The notes below the pieces were generated by a model. It ran no database searches. It saw nothing but the letters and a program-made list of their open reading frames with translations, and was not told the origin of the DNA. A stretch of DNA of 64,000 nucleotides from Polychytrium aggregatum (lineage: Eukaryota > Chytridiomycota > Chytridiomycetes > Polychytriales). The position numbers and the translations under genes were made by a program. The stretch covers positions 124,001 to 188,000 of the forward strand of contig NW_026516225.1 in NCBI RefSeq assembly GCF_025602895.1, given 5' to 3'. Of this stretch, positions 9,946 through 21,591 are shown one piece after another; position 1 is the first letter of the stretch, and every line of letters starts with the position of its first letter.

Positions 9946-12900
9946 ATGGAGTCCTATCCACTTGAATATGTGCTCCACCATGTGCCGCTGATGGGCGTGC
10001 TGGGGCTACAGCCCTCGGTCGTTGAATCGCCCCCGCCATCCAGCCCGCTCGTCGAATCCCTGGCCTCCTTGAAAGAAAGTCTGCTCACGATCTTGGTCGC
10101 CAAAAACAACCTCGGCATTTGGGACACCACGACCGCCGTGAAGCTCTCTGGCTTCTTCCACGTCGTTTCGCTCGGAAAGGTGAGCCCCTCTTGGCTCGGC
10201 ACTCTCGGCTGCATCGGCTCGCACCGGATTGGCCTCTCGTTCGCATCAATTGCTCCAGATCCACCGACGCCTGTGTGGCTGGCTATTGTTACCGTCTGAC
10301 GCTCTTGGCCCCTTCAGGACCATGTGTTTACTGCCCACAAGCTCCCGGGCCGTCCTCCAGCAACCCCGCTCATTCACTCGCCGCTGTCGCCCCTGACGCC
10401 TGGATCGCCATTGCATCCTGGCGGCATGATGTGCCCGCAATGGGTCAGGAAGCATCGGGAGATCCTCCCATCGGTTGTGCTTGGATTCTACGACCTCGTT
10501 GATTCGAGCCTCGCGGTCAACGACACTGTCATGGCCGCCGAAATCATTGATCGCAAGTAAGCATCGTACCTTCTCCTGTCTTTCCGATCGGCGGCGGCGG
10601 CGGAAAGCACGCTGGCTGGTCCTTCGTAAACGGAAGCGAGGCCGAGCTGCCTTTTTGTTCAGCACGACATCGACTTCGGATCCAATTCGGATGGCTATCA
10701 TGCTCGACCTGATGGGATTGTCGTGCGTGAGCGGTCCCTGTCGTCCAGCCCGATGTTGGAAGCAATGATATGCAACCTGGATTCCGCTAATTTGTCCGAT
10801 TGCGGACTCACCAGGAAAACCCTTGGCGAGCGCGGAATCAAGTATGCCGTCATACTCCTCTGTCGGGTCGGCACGCCAGGTGAGCCAAGCAACGAGACAT
10901 TCTCGTATAACCGCAGCGATGCTTGTCAATGCCCACCCTCATCCTCAACTCTGCCGTCCGTGACAGATGACGAGACACAGATCGAGGACCGTCTCGCCTT
11001 CCTCAAGAAGAACTGCGGTCTCGATCCCAAATCTTCGGTCTTTGTGATTCCCTTTGACGTAAACCGACGCTCGACTACAGTTGACCTGCTGGAGTTTGTC
11101 ACTTCGTAAGTCGCGGCTAAATTCTGCGTCGAGTCGATGCGATATCAAGGCTTGTGACAGTCCGGGCTTCATACGCATGCGCTGATTGAAGTTTCACATA
11201 ATCGGGTTGTGTCGAGTGAAACAATCCCAGCTTGATGGCCAAGGATGCTGAAAGGTTGATCCTAATCCCGATCTCTCTAGGATGCAACGAACGCTCTTCG
11301 AAAGCGCACTGAACTACTACCGAGAACATGTCAAGCGTGTCAAGAAAAAGAAGAGCAAGTTCGTGGCCACATCGCCGACTCGCTCGCCTCAGCCCGCCCC
11401 CGGTGCCCGCACCAGCGACCCCTCAGGTCTCTCGGCCCAGGGCTGGGGCCTGCGCTACGACTACAAGCTCGCTGTATTTACCGAGTTCCAGCAGAACATG
11501 GAGGGCGCCATCAAGTACGGTTTGTCTCGGGCAGCAACATGCTGTAGGACATCGGCGAGCATGCATTTGGCCATGGACTTTCGATGAAATCGCAATGTAT
11601 CTGATACTCCCTGCTCTCAGGCTCTACGAAACATGCTACGACAACCTCCTCGAGCTCCTCCGAAAGAGCGCAGCCGGACCAACCCTGCTTGGTGCTGACA
11701 GCATTCCGCCCGGATCCCCTCGGTGGACAGAGGCTCGAGCGCTCTTGGATACCATCAATCTGAAGGTACAGGCTCATTCTCTGTCGAAACAGGGCGCTGC
11801 ATGCCTTCGGCGCCTGAGCCGACTCTAACGCGTCTCCGCAGATCTGCAAGCTGCATCTGTACACGGAGTTCCCTCTCTTGGCTTTGGAGGCCATGAACAG
11901 GCACTTGCGATGCTGCAAGATCCTCCCCGAATTCGCCTATCTAGCAAAATCAAACCTCCCTCCGCCCCCCGGCCTCTCGCAAGTCGCCGACATTGTCGGC
12001 GGTGGCACGCACGAATACTGGTCCTGGGTTTCAAAGCAGTGAGTGTCAAGCAGCGTTGGCAACAAGCTGTCGTGCCGGACTGGGGGTGGGGCACAGTTGG
12101 CCAACAGTCCCTCCAGCAACGTGCTTGTATCGGTCAGCATCGGCCGTTCTAGCCGTTGTCCGTCTGCTGGGCTATCGGCACTCACGAGCCGCTCAGGCCG
12201 CGACCGAACCATACTGTGGCCATATCGCATCCCCCAAACATTTGCTGACTTTCGAATGGTCACCCGCTAGATACCGCATCTTTGGCGAGCTTATTGAACT
12301 CGCCACGAGCAAGTCGCGCCTGTCGCTGCCCTATCCTCCGCCTGGAACTCTTGGCAACGGTGGAGCCGCAGCACTCCTCAACACCGTTGCCAACAACGGC
12401 ATGAATGTCCTCACTGGTGGCGAGATCCCGGCAACGTCCTTTAGTGCCTTCAGCATGACCAATCCGGCCAACTTTGTGCAGCATGCTGGCTACTACTACT
12501 ACATGTCGGCCAAGGCGGCTGAAGAAGCATGGCGCAAATTCAAGGAGATTGCCGAAGTAAGCTCCACCGCAGCAGCTATGCATCCATAGTTACATGCACA
12601 CTCGCCTCGACAGTGCTTCCACTCTTTCTCCATCGATCCCACCACTGACGCTGCCTTAGGTCATCGAGGATCCCTCTGGACACGACGTGTTTTCTAAATC
12701 GACATTGGACCTGAGTGGGTATCATGCAGCAATCGGCATTCCAACGTGTCGCCTTCAACCCTCTCGCAGGACCTCCTCCAGCCCCTAGCCCACCACATCC
12801 CGACTATTCTGCGGCCATTGTTCTCAACAGGTCCTTTGGACATATCGCTTGCTTTCCGCTCACATATACGCTATACTCCTTTGCCGCTTCGCTCATCCAG

Positions 12901-15900
12901 TCGGCCAGGACTATCTCAATTCATCCTTGGAGCAGGGCAAGGCTGTTGACCACGGCGCCTTGACCATCGAGCTGTTCACCAAATCCTATGAGCAGTTCCG
13001 CAAACAAAAGAGCGGCCGGATCACTCTCTTTCTGGCCGCAGAGATTGCCCGTGTCTACGAGCGGAACAGCCAGTATGAAATGGCCCTCAAGTTCTACGAG
13101 CGGATCGGCAAAACGTACCGCAAAGAAAAATGGAACTTTATTCTCAAATCGATTCTCGAAAGCACGGTCCGATGTGCTTCAGAGCTTGCCCTCTGGGACA
13201 TCGTCCTCGATGCCCTGGTAGAACTGATGAGCGAATCGGTCCTGCCGCACGAGAACGGACGGATCGACGTTCTCAATCAGCTCCTGACCGTCCTGAACTA
13301 CGGCTCACTGATTCCTGGCTCGCCCACCGGAGCACACCCCGATGTTTCGATCCGCAAGATCGTTGATATGGATCAAATGAACGCCTTTATCCAGTGCTCG
13401 GTTCAGTTCAAGAAGACCGAGGCCTACGCCGGCTGTCCCGTGCCGTTCCAGGTCACACTCACCTCGGCCGGGGCAACCAGCCCACCGATCCCCCTGCGGT
13501 TCTCCAAAGTGCAGATTCTGTTTTCGGTTCCCCGCTACGACTACTGCTTATTTTGCAGTGACGAGGTTGCGTCGACCCTCACACACTCAACCAAGCCGCG
13601 GTTGATTCTCCTGGATTGCACCGACGCCAAACGAGAGGTTATGAAGAACTTGGAAACCGGCAGCGAGCGCAAGTATTGGACCAAAACCCTGGATCTGGAA
13701 GTCGCCATGGGCAGCACAGTGGTCGTCGAGGGCGTCGTGAATGCCGCCGACAGCCAGGACATCAAGATCCGGGCGGTCGGCCTCGTTCTAGAGTCTCCTC
13801 TAGGGCACATTTCGCTCAACTACCGCATCGCCGACCGAGGCGAGGGAGCCATGTTCCGCCGCAAATGGATGACTGTGGACAAGGGTAAGTTCGCCGACGA
13901 CATTGCTGTGTCACTACAGACCGGGTGAGAATATGTGCGAGCACAAGTGAGCGTGTGCGAAGCCGTGCATCGTGTCTGTAGCGGGTTGTGCAGTGCTTTT
14001 GTCGACTAACGCGAACAATTGCTCAGATGGTGCCCCGAAAATCGATTATTTGCCAGACGGATACGGCGAGCAGTCGTTGCTGAGGTTTGTGGCGCCCATC
14101 TGTTGGGTTGTTGACGCTGCTGAGATCCTCGCCGACACATATGACTCATGAGACCGTTTGATCCAGGGTGTCGCGCCGACAGCCCAACATCCGCATTCAG
14201 GTCATCCACGATGAGCACGGATACCTCGACGAGCTCTATCCGGTTGATATCGAGATTACCAACGAAGAAGATAGCGAAATCCACGTCCTCATGGACGCAG
14301 AGTTCCGCAGCTCCATGTCATCAGATGGTAAGCAGTTCAAGTCGCCCGCCCGATGTTTGAGGGATATAAGCACGGAAGCAAACCGCATCATCATAATCGG
14401 CAGGATATGGAGCCCGCGGTCTGAAAATGCCCGTGCTGATGCCTCACGTGTGTTCAGATGCCTACTCCCAGATCTTCGAGAGCCATCCTGGAAATGCGGC
14501 TGCAGCAGGGTCCAACCAGCTGTCCGGTCTCAGCCTCGGTGCCATTGCCGCGCACTCCAAGTTATCTCGCAGGCTCTGGTTGCGCTGCGACAAGTTTGTT
14601 GGCGAGCGGCTCTTGATTCTCTCGGTGCAGTACGGACAGGAACATTTTGCTGGAAGCTCTCTCACAACCGAACCGGTCGACCCCGCCTCCGTCCCCACAA
14701 CCGAAGTCATCCGGATGCAAGAAACCGCGCGCATCGCCTTTACATCTCCATTCGATGTCAAGTTTGATATCATTGCGCAAAAGACTCGCAGGCTCGCCCT
14801 TCGAGAAGGAGAAGAGCGCGTGGGTCTCTTGGGCTTCGCATCAGGCGCCTCCGGCGCCGCGCTCGAGAAAATGGATCAATTCTCGGTCCTGGCCAACATT
14901 AAGACGGCCAGCTCCAACGACATGGAAATCGAGTCTGTTGTACTGAAAGCCATCGAGGTGCGTGTCGAGGTTGCCGATGGGCCTTGCTTGTCGCATTACA
15001 ACAGCTTCAGCACCTTGAACGCCATGCTCGCTCTAGCTGGTCTGTTGGCGCTGCTGAGCCTGTTAGACTGTGGCCATGAACACGAGCTGTTGTGACAATG
15101 GCTCAGAGCATTCACTCACAACGCCTGTCTTCCCCCAGACCACCTCCTCCCCCCAAATCGATATTCTGGATGTCCCTGTTCACTGCCATACCCTGCAAGG
15201 TACAATCTGGGGTTGGATCTGCGGACTTGTGAGTGGGGAGCAGCTGCGCATGTCAAGATCGGGGTGGCGCCATGATATCACTTCTGTGTCTAATATCCAT
15301 CTTGTCTCCGCCGGACACCACACCAGTGTGGAAGCCCGGAAGCTTGGCCAATTATGTCTATCACGTCCGTGTGACCTCTGATATCCTGTCGGGCAGCAAG
15401 CCTCTGTCGTTCGGACGAGTTGAAATCAACTGGAAACGGTGGGTGCCTGGATCTTGTTAGCCGTGGCATGAATGGCGGGAAGCAGGTAGCCGTATTCCCT
15501 TGGGGCCGTTTCCGCATCGACGCTCGGGCGCTGCTCTCCCACGATACCAACACACTGCGCTTTCGTCGACTGGTGGGGGGCAGACGATTCCGAAACAAGA
15601 CTTTCGAACAATCCGGCTCCCAGTGGGCAACCACGACCGTCAAGCTCCCGCCGACCGAGCCACCCAAGCCTGTCGTTCAAGTATTCACCGGTAATGCGCC
15701 ATCGTCGTGGACCAACAGGCCGAGCAATCCAATGTTGCAAGTGTGGCGACAGACGATTGACCTTTTCTATTCCTGCGGGCAGATCTTCCGCCACAAATCG
15801 AGGTTGGACGGCTGTTCACTGTGCAGCATGTGATCGAGAACCCTAGCCTCCAGGTTGTCGAGCTCCATGCCACGATCGAAGCGGCCGAGGGCTTTGTGTT

Positions 15901-16165
15901 TTCGGGATACAAGCAAACGGGCATTCGCATCCTCCCGCTGTCGTCGGCGCGGCTGCAGTACAACTGCATCGCGCTGCTGTCTGGGCAACTCACGCCACCC
16001 AAGATCAAGATCATCAAGAAGGAACTCGCCCCGGCAGCCGGCCCGGGCAATCCCGTCGGGCCGTCCCCGGCAGCCTCGGCGGCGACGATCCCCAAGACGA
16101 GCGATATCGAGATCGCCCCGCCCCGCGACATCACGATCTTTGTCAAGCCCAACTTGGACTGGTGA
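9946..16165 (+). CDS. TRAPPC11: Trafficking protein particle complex subunit 11 (foie gras/Gryzun)
   Basis: Subunit of the TRAPP vesicle-tethering complex acting between ER and Golgi. Seventeen exons keep phase throughout: 9946-10179, 10318-10556, 10749-10879, 10967-11105, 11281-11514, 11621-11765, 11842-12038, 12271-12556, 12660-12714, 12901-13884, 14027-14084, 14167-14327, 14458-14957, 15139-15199, 15327-15438, 15584-15690 and 15783-16165. They total 1341 aa, against 1133 for the human protein. The foie-gras domain is recognisable from SALNYYREHVKRVKKK through KLHLYTEFPLLALEAMNRH and GTHEYWSWVSKQYRIFGEL. The C-terminal Gryzun-type beta-sandwich region includes LPPQIEVGRLFTVQHVIEN and ends at 16165 after a Pro/Ala-rich stretch. 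Exon 3's left border and exon 16's left border are the least certain. TRAPPC11 is absent from Saccharomyces, so its presence fits a more basal fungus. Confidence 0.85.
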
Positions 16166-16737
16166 ACCAAGCGCATTCTGAGGATCATGGGTGCGTGTTT
16201 CAAGATTCAGAAAAAATGAGCCGATTGGCCTGGTCCATTTTTTGTGAACGCAAATATATATACAGTGCGCAAAAGAAGAAGCATGTCTATGAGCGGCCAC
16301 AGGTCGGATGCAAGTTATGAGATCTAGAGGAGCGAGCAATCGCCGCGTCTCTATGATGGGCGGATTCTACGCATGAGCAGGAAAAGGTCAGCAGAAGCCA
16401 AGTCAAAGGGCCAATGCGAAACACAAGGGCAACAGCAACAACGACAACAGAAACATGGCTGGAACGGATGGTTGGAAAGCAACAATCAGCGAAGACGGAC
16501 GAAAGTTGAAGCAAGGAGAGCGAGGATGAGAACATGCATCCGCTGGAGGAGACACATTGAATGCCGCATACTGTCATAGATGGAGAGTTGGGGCGGCACA
16601 TGGAAGTAGACAACGGGGAAGCATTCAAGATATCGAACTTGAGCGGAGGGAGTCTTTGGTGCCACGAAATGGACGGCGCTAACCCACCACCGGTACGGAC
16701 AAGAGCTTGACCGGGATCCGTGCACAACGGAGCAATC
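16166..16737. other. Intergenic region between convergent genes
   Basis: About 570 bp between the 3' ends of TRAPPC11 (plus) and the TIR-NB-ARC gene (minus). It is comparatively A-rich around 16380-16520. I see no gene in it. Confidence 0.5.
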
Positions 16738-19700
16738 CTAGCGACGGATGCGGTAGTGCTGCATCACCAGGGCGAGAGCGACTGTGCAGACAGCGCCCAC
16801 GGCCAGCACCGTAACTTCTGGTCGCAAACCCAGGGCCGATCCGCCCAGGCCCACGCCGATGCTGCGAATGTAGCCTGTGGGCGAGCCCATTTCGGCGCTA
16901 ACAGCAGACATAGCCTCCTCGAGCTCCTGAGCTTCGTGACGGGGACCTAGAGTGGGGTCGCTGAGCTGTGTGTATATCTGGAGGGCCTGGCGGTAATGCT
17001 CGAGCGACGGGCGGTACTGATAGCAAGCGTGCTGGATCTCGCCAAGCAGCTTGTAGCACTTGGCCACGTCCTCGTTGGGCCGGTCCTCGTACACGTCCTC
17101 CAGGATCTCCAGGGCCTTCAAGCAGCGCTCGCGGGCCTCGGCGGGACGATGCCGCTTCAGAGCGACAGTGGCGAGACCAAACTGCGCCTTACCCACGTAG
17201 TAGTGCTGAGGCCCAAATACGTGCAGTCGATAGTCGTAAGCGTCTTTGAACATCTGGTGGGCTTCGTCGTAGCGGCCCAGGCCGATGTACGCCCAGCCCA
17301 GATCGCAGATGGTATGCGAGATGAGCGGATGCTGTGAGCTGCCGAAAAACTGAGTGTTGGTTTTCAGGGCTTCGTTGTGATACTCGATAGCTTGCTCGCA
17401 CTGTCCCCGATCGCACTCAAGCTTGCCGAGAAAGTCGAGGCACTGTGCTATCAGTGAGTGCGGGCGGTTGCCAAAGCAGCTGCGCTTGATCTCAATCGAC
17501 TCTTCCAGAAGCTGCTTGGCGGCATCGTACTCGCGCTGTTGAATCTTCAAGAGGCCGAACTGATCCATCGTGCGGGCAACTTCGACTTGCTCCCGCGTGG
17601 CCTGCGACTCGATCTGCAAGGTCAGTGCTTTCTGGAAGTAGGCCGAGGCCTCTGAGCAGCGGCCCCATGCGCGCAAGAGGATACCCATGTCTCGCCATAT
17701 CGTGGCCAGACCAGGACTGCCGCTACCGTAGGTCTGGGTGACGGACTTCTCGGCCTGGACGAGGGTGTCCATGGCTTCCTGGTAGCGGCCTTGCGACAAG
17801 TGACATTCGGCAACGCACTGTTGCACAAAGACCGAGCGGGATGCATCTGCGCTTGAATGCTTTTGTATGATTGCCAGGGCTTCGGAGAACACCTGATTCG
17901 CCTTGACAAAGTTTCCCTGGATATGATACAAACTTCCCAGACCAGAAAGCACATGTGAGACTTCGAGGCGGTCGCGAGTGCCATAGACTCTGATCTTGAT
18001 CTTGAGCGACTCCTCCATGAACTGGAGAGCCTCATCGAAGCGACCAAGTGCCTTGTAGATAGTGCCAAGGCTGCCCATGGCAGTGGCCGCTTGCGGATGC
18101 TGCTGGCTGTTTGTCAGGGATGCGATGAGCGACAGAGCTTCCTTGTTGTACTTGATGGCGCTTTCGTAGTCACCGAGAAGCCGACACGTCCATGACATTC
18201 TGTTCAGGATCTGTGGCACAAACCGGCGCTGCTTGTCGGTGCCTTCGCTCATATAAAACTCGAGGCACTCTTTCTGATAGCTCAGAGACTTCTCATAGTT
18301 GGAGAGCTGGCTAGCAACGCTGGCCATGATTCCAAGAAGCTTGACGACCAGGATATGGGTCCGGCTCTCCAGTAAAGTGCACGCGCGGGGGATGGCGCTC
18401 TCAAGGATTTGCTCGGCCTGGCGGTAGTACCGTTGTCTCAGCATCAATTGAGCCGAGGTCTGGTCGACGTAAATGTTTTTGGTGACAGTGTATGGCCGAT
18501 CTTTGTGTATATGGGCATAGAACAGGAGATGGGTGCCGAACTCCATTTGCTTGGGCGTGAAGGGCGGGAAGCCTACCAACTTGAGGAGAGTGTCGGCAAC
18601 TATCGCGGGGATGCTCGAAAGCTTGTACTCGGGGTCGTCGATGAGCTCGCGGGCAACGTATTGGTAGATTCCGTGGACAGAGTATCCGCTGCCGATCTTT
18701 CGCAGCAAACCCGTCTGGTTCATCAGAACCACAATTTCGAAGGCTTGGACACGGCCGCGCATTAAACAAGAGGTGAGGGGCTAGTGGCGTCAGAACACAG
18801 CGATCACTGCAAAGCTTATCTAGGCGCAATGTCTCTCGCCATCTCGGCTAGGACCCACACAGCACGATGTGATAGGCATGCACGGCCAGGATCCTGAAGT
18901 GCACAGCAAGTACAGACAGACTGGCAAATGAGCTCCGACTTGGTTCATACCATTGTCTCCGAGATCGGGCCTCAGGCTCTTGAGAATCGCCTCCAGAAGT
19001 GGAAAACTGATGAGCTGCGGGAAGAGGTAGCCGGAGGCTACAAAGAGCTCGACTGCTGCGCGCCCGTTGGCTCCAAAGCCCTTGAGGAGCGAGTCGAGGG
19101 ATAGCTGGACCAGCTTCTTCACATTGGACTTTGCGTTTTCGACGCTGCTTTGCTCGTCGTGGGCCAGGACCTTGGAAAAGTTGTGCTGTATGAGCTCCAG
19201 AGGAGGCTGAAATGTCTGGTAGTAGGAAATGAACTGCTCGATCACGAGCGGGAGGCCGTCCAGCGTCTCAAGGATCTGGCGAAGGATGACCTTTTCTTCG
19301 GGGCTGAGCATACTGAGCGATTCGCACCGACGCAAAATGTATCCCTCGGCGGTGTTCATCGGCCACGACCGGAGCGACACAATGTTTTGGCTGCGGGAGC
19401 TGGTCGAGTTCTGAAGGGCGTTGAGGAAAGCACCTTGGGGCAAGCTTTCGTACCGAGTCGTCACAATGACGTCTCCAGTATACCTGGTGATCTTCCCGAG
19501 ACACTCGTTTGCGACATCAATATCGTCGACGTTGTCGATGATGAGCAGATATCGCGTCTCGGTGCCCAGCTTCCGAGCTGCTTTCAGCACGACATCCTTG
19601 GACTGGGTGCCGTTCTCGTGGGCTTCTTGACTCTCGTCGTCGTCGCTGGAGCTGCTGGTGTAGCCCAGCAGACCAGCCATATCGGCGAAAGCTTGCCACT

Positions 19701-20883
19701 CGGAAGAGCAGCTGATCCAGAAGACTGACTCGTAGACTCGGTCTTGCTCAAAGGTCCGCTTGGCGAACTGCCTGCAGAGGGTGGATTTGCCCATACCACC
19801 GGCTCCGCTGATGATACAGACACCGCTACGACAAGCCAGATTGTTGTAGATTTCGTCCGCCAGGTCATCGCGCTCGAGGGCGTCACTTGCGATAGCAAGG
19901 CTCACTGGGCGTCCGGAGTCGTCCACACCAGGCGAAACGGAACAGAGACCGGTCAGGTTCAGAAAGGAGTACACAAAGGAACCGATGGCCGCAGGATTGA
20001 TGTGCATAACTTGGCGGGTGCAGAGCTCGCGCAGGGCATCGCGCATGGGCTGGAAGCTGTCGCCCTCAGGCACGGGATAGGCGAACGCCAGGAAGCGATC
20101 ATATCCATCGTCATTCTGTTCAGCCAAGGGGGTGGCCAGAGAGGATCACAGCAAAGGTGCGTGATGTCAGTATGCGATCTGAACGATGAATGGCCGTGTA
20201 CTTGATTGCGCGGAGCTGCAGATCAAGGGGAACCATTCTCCCTACCTGGCTCATAACGCAGACTGGGTACAGCTTGATTTGCGGCCTCTGGGCAGATAGC
20301 TCGAGGCCTTGAACAATCTCAGCAAGCACATTGTCGGATATCTGAGGCCGAGTTGTGTTTGTCGAGAAACAAGGATGCGACATGTCGAGGAAGCCGGTGA
20401 TCACCAGATATCGAAGCGCACAGTTGCGTCGACCAGCATAATTGCAGCGACAGAAATAGTCACCAGAGGTCAGCAATAGTGCAGTGAACGAATGGCACAC
20501 AGCTCCATCTGCAGAAGCTGTATGTGCTGATGGAGCCCCCAGGATCGCCTGCGGATGCGCTCGCTCGTCCCTGCATTCTTGCAACTCACCCCCCGGCTCA
20601 GATTGTCGACCATGATGTCGAGCGACTGTCGACTCAGGAGATAGATGATGTTGGCGGTATTCTCGAGAGCCGAGAGAAAGTTGGTGACAAAGACTTCGCC
20701 GGGAGAGAGACAGCGCTTGTCGAGGAAGACCTTTGCGGCTTGTGCTTGCGATCCAAGGCGACGGCCGCTGGCGAGCTGCAGGCTCGAGCACAGCTCATCG
20801 GCAAGCGGCTGCTCGGACTTGACTCGATAAGATATAAAGACATCGTGGTCCCGACTGCTGTGGTGATAGCACCAGGAACTCAT
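16738..20883 (-). CDS. TIR-NB-ARC-TPR receptor-like protein with C-terminal membrane anchor
   Basis: STAND-class signalling protein resembling NOD-like receptors. Four exons on the minus strand join in phase: 20883-20590, 20341-20246, 20115-18951 and 18743-16738, giving 1186 aa. Residues about 10-130 form a TIR domain (DVFISYRVKSEQPLADEL, VFLDKRCLSPGE, IIYLLS), with a glutamate at about residue 106 (DNVLAEIV) where NADase TIRs carry their catalytic Glu. The NB-ARC module has the P-loop GAGGMGKST (about 234-242), Walker B YLLIIDNVDD, VIVTTR and LDGLPL. A winged-helix-like linker (YSVHGIYQYV) leads into at least ten TPRs. The last 25 residues are one hydrophobic span followed by RIRR, suggesting tail anchoring. 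The TIR domain is split across two exons, and the second intron is read through if ORFs are taken naively. Function is inferred: a defence or self/non-self sensor. Its ligand is unknown. Confidence 0.85.
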
Positions 20884-20910
20884 TGGACTCGGGGGGGGGG
20901 TGCTGGTTGG

Positions 20911-20935
20911 CTTGGCTTGGCTTGGCTTGGCTTGG
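20911..20935. repeat. (CTTGG)5 pentanucleotide tract
   Basis: Five perfect CTTGG units, beginning 28 bp upstream of the minus-strand TIR gene start and adjacent to a G10 run. It lies in that gene's promoter or 5' untranslated region. Confidence 0.9.
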
Positions 20936-21486
20936 GGGGAGGGGAGATGAAGAGCAGATCGAAGCAGACCAGGCCGAGGCGTCTTTGATCGATTTCCAAT
21001 TCCAGCGCCTGCCCGGTATGGCGCAGCGAAGAGCAGACCCACATGCCGATGCGGACGACGACTCTGGACGATGCCACCGCCAGAGCCGATGTCAGTGGAG
21101 TCGGCGCATGCCTGGATCGGTCTGGCTGATTGGGACGGTATCGATCGAAGCGTCTGTGAGTGAATGTGCAGTGGGTGTGCAGGGGAGATGAGACAGCGTG
21201 CGACTCGTGCGGCATCGAGCCGTCCGCTGAGCCTGCAATCCGTCGCTCTTTCCTTCGTTCTTCCTTTCTTGATCGCACTGGCTGGAGCTGCAGTTCGAGC
21301 CGCCTGCACCGAGAGCAAGACCGTCCGCAGCACTGCGAATCATCGATAGTTGTCGGGCCGAGCCATTCCCCCAACTCATCGGAAGCATCGCGCAGATCGC
21401 ACACCCTGGTCGATCGCGAACGACCAGGCCCATGCCGTGAGCGCATCAACAACATCGACAAACAGCGAAAGCAAGCCCATCGCGCC

Positions 21487-21585
21487 CAGATACACCAGAT
21501 ACACCAGATACACCAGATACACCAGATACACCAGATACACCAGATACACCAGATACACCAGATACACCAGATACACCAGATACAC
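21487..21585. repeat. 9-bp minisatellite CAGATACAC x11
   Basis: Eleven near-perfect tandem copies of a 9-bp unit directly before the OPT start codon at 21592, so probably transcribed as 5' leader. The unit length is a multiple of three, which is why several frames read as open Tyr-Thr-Arg or Ile-His-Gln repeats. Confidence 0.95.
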
Positions 21586-21591
21586 CCCCGG

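Larger units (their letters stand above)
20884..21591. promoter_or_regulatory. Divergent promoter region between the TIR-NB-ARC gene and the OPT transporter
   Basis: About 700 bp between two head-to-head start codons. It contains a G10 run (20891-20900), a (CTTGG)5 tract, a GATCGA-rich middle and an 11-unit 9-bp minisatellite ending six bases before the OPT start. No gene is supported inside. Confidence 0.5.
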
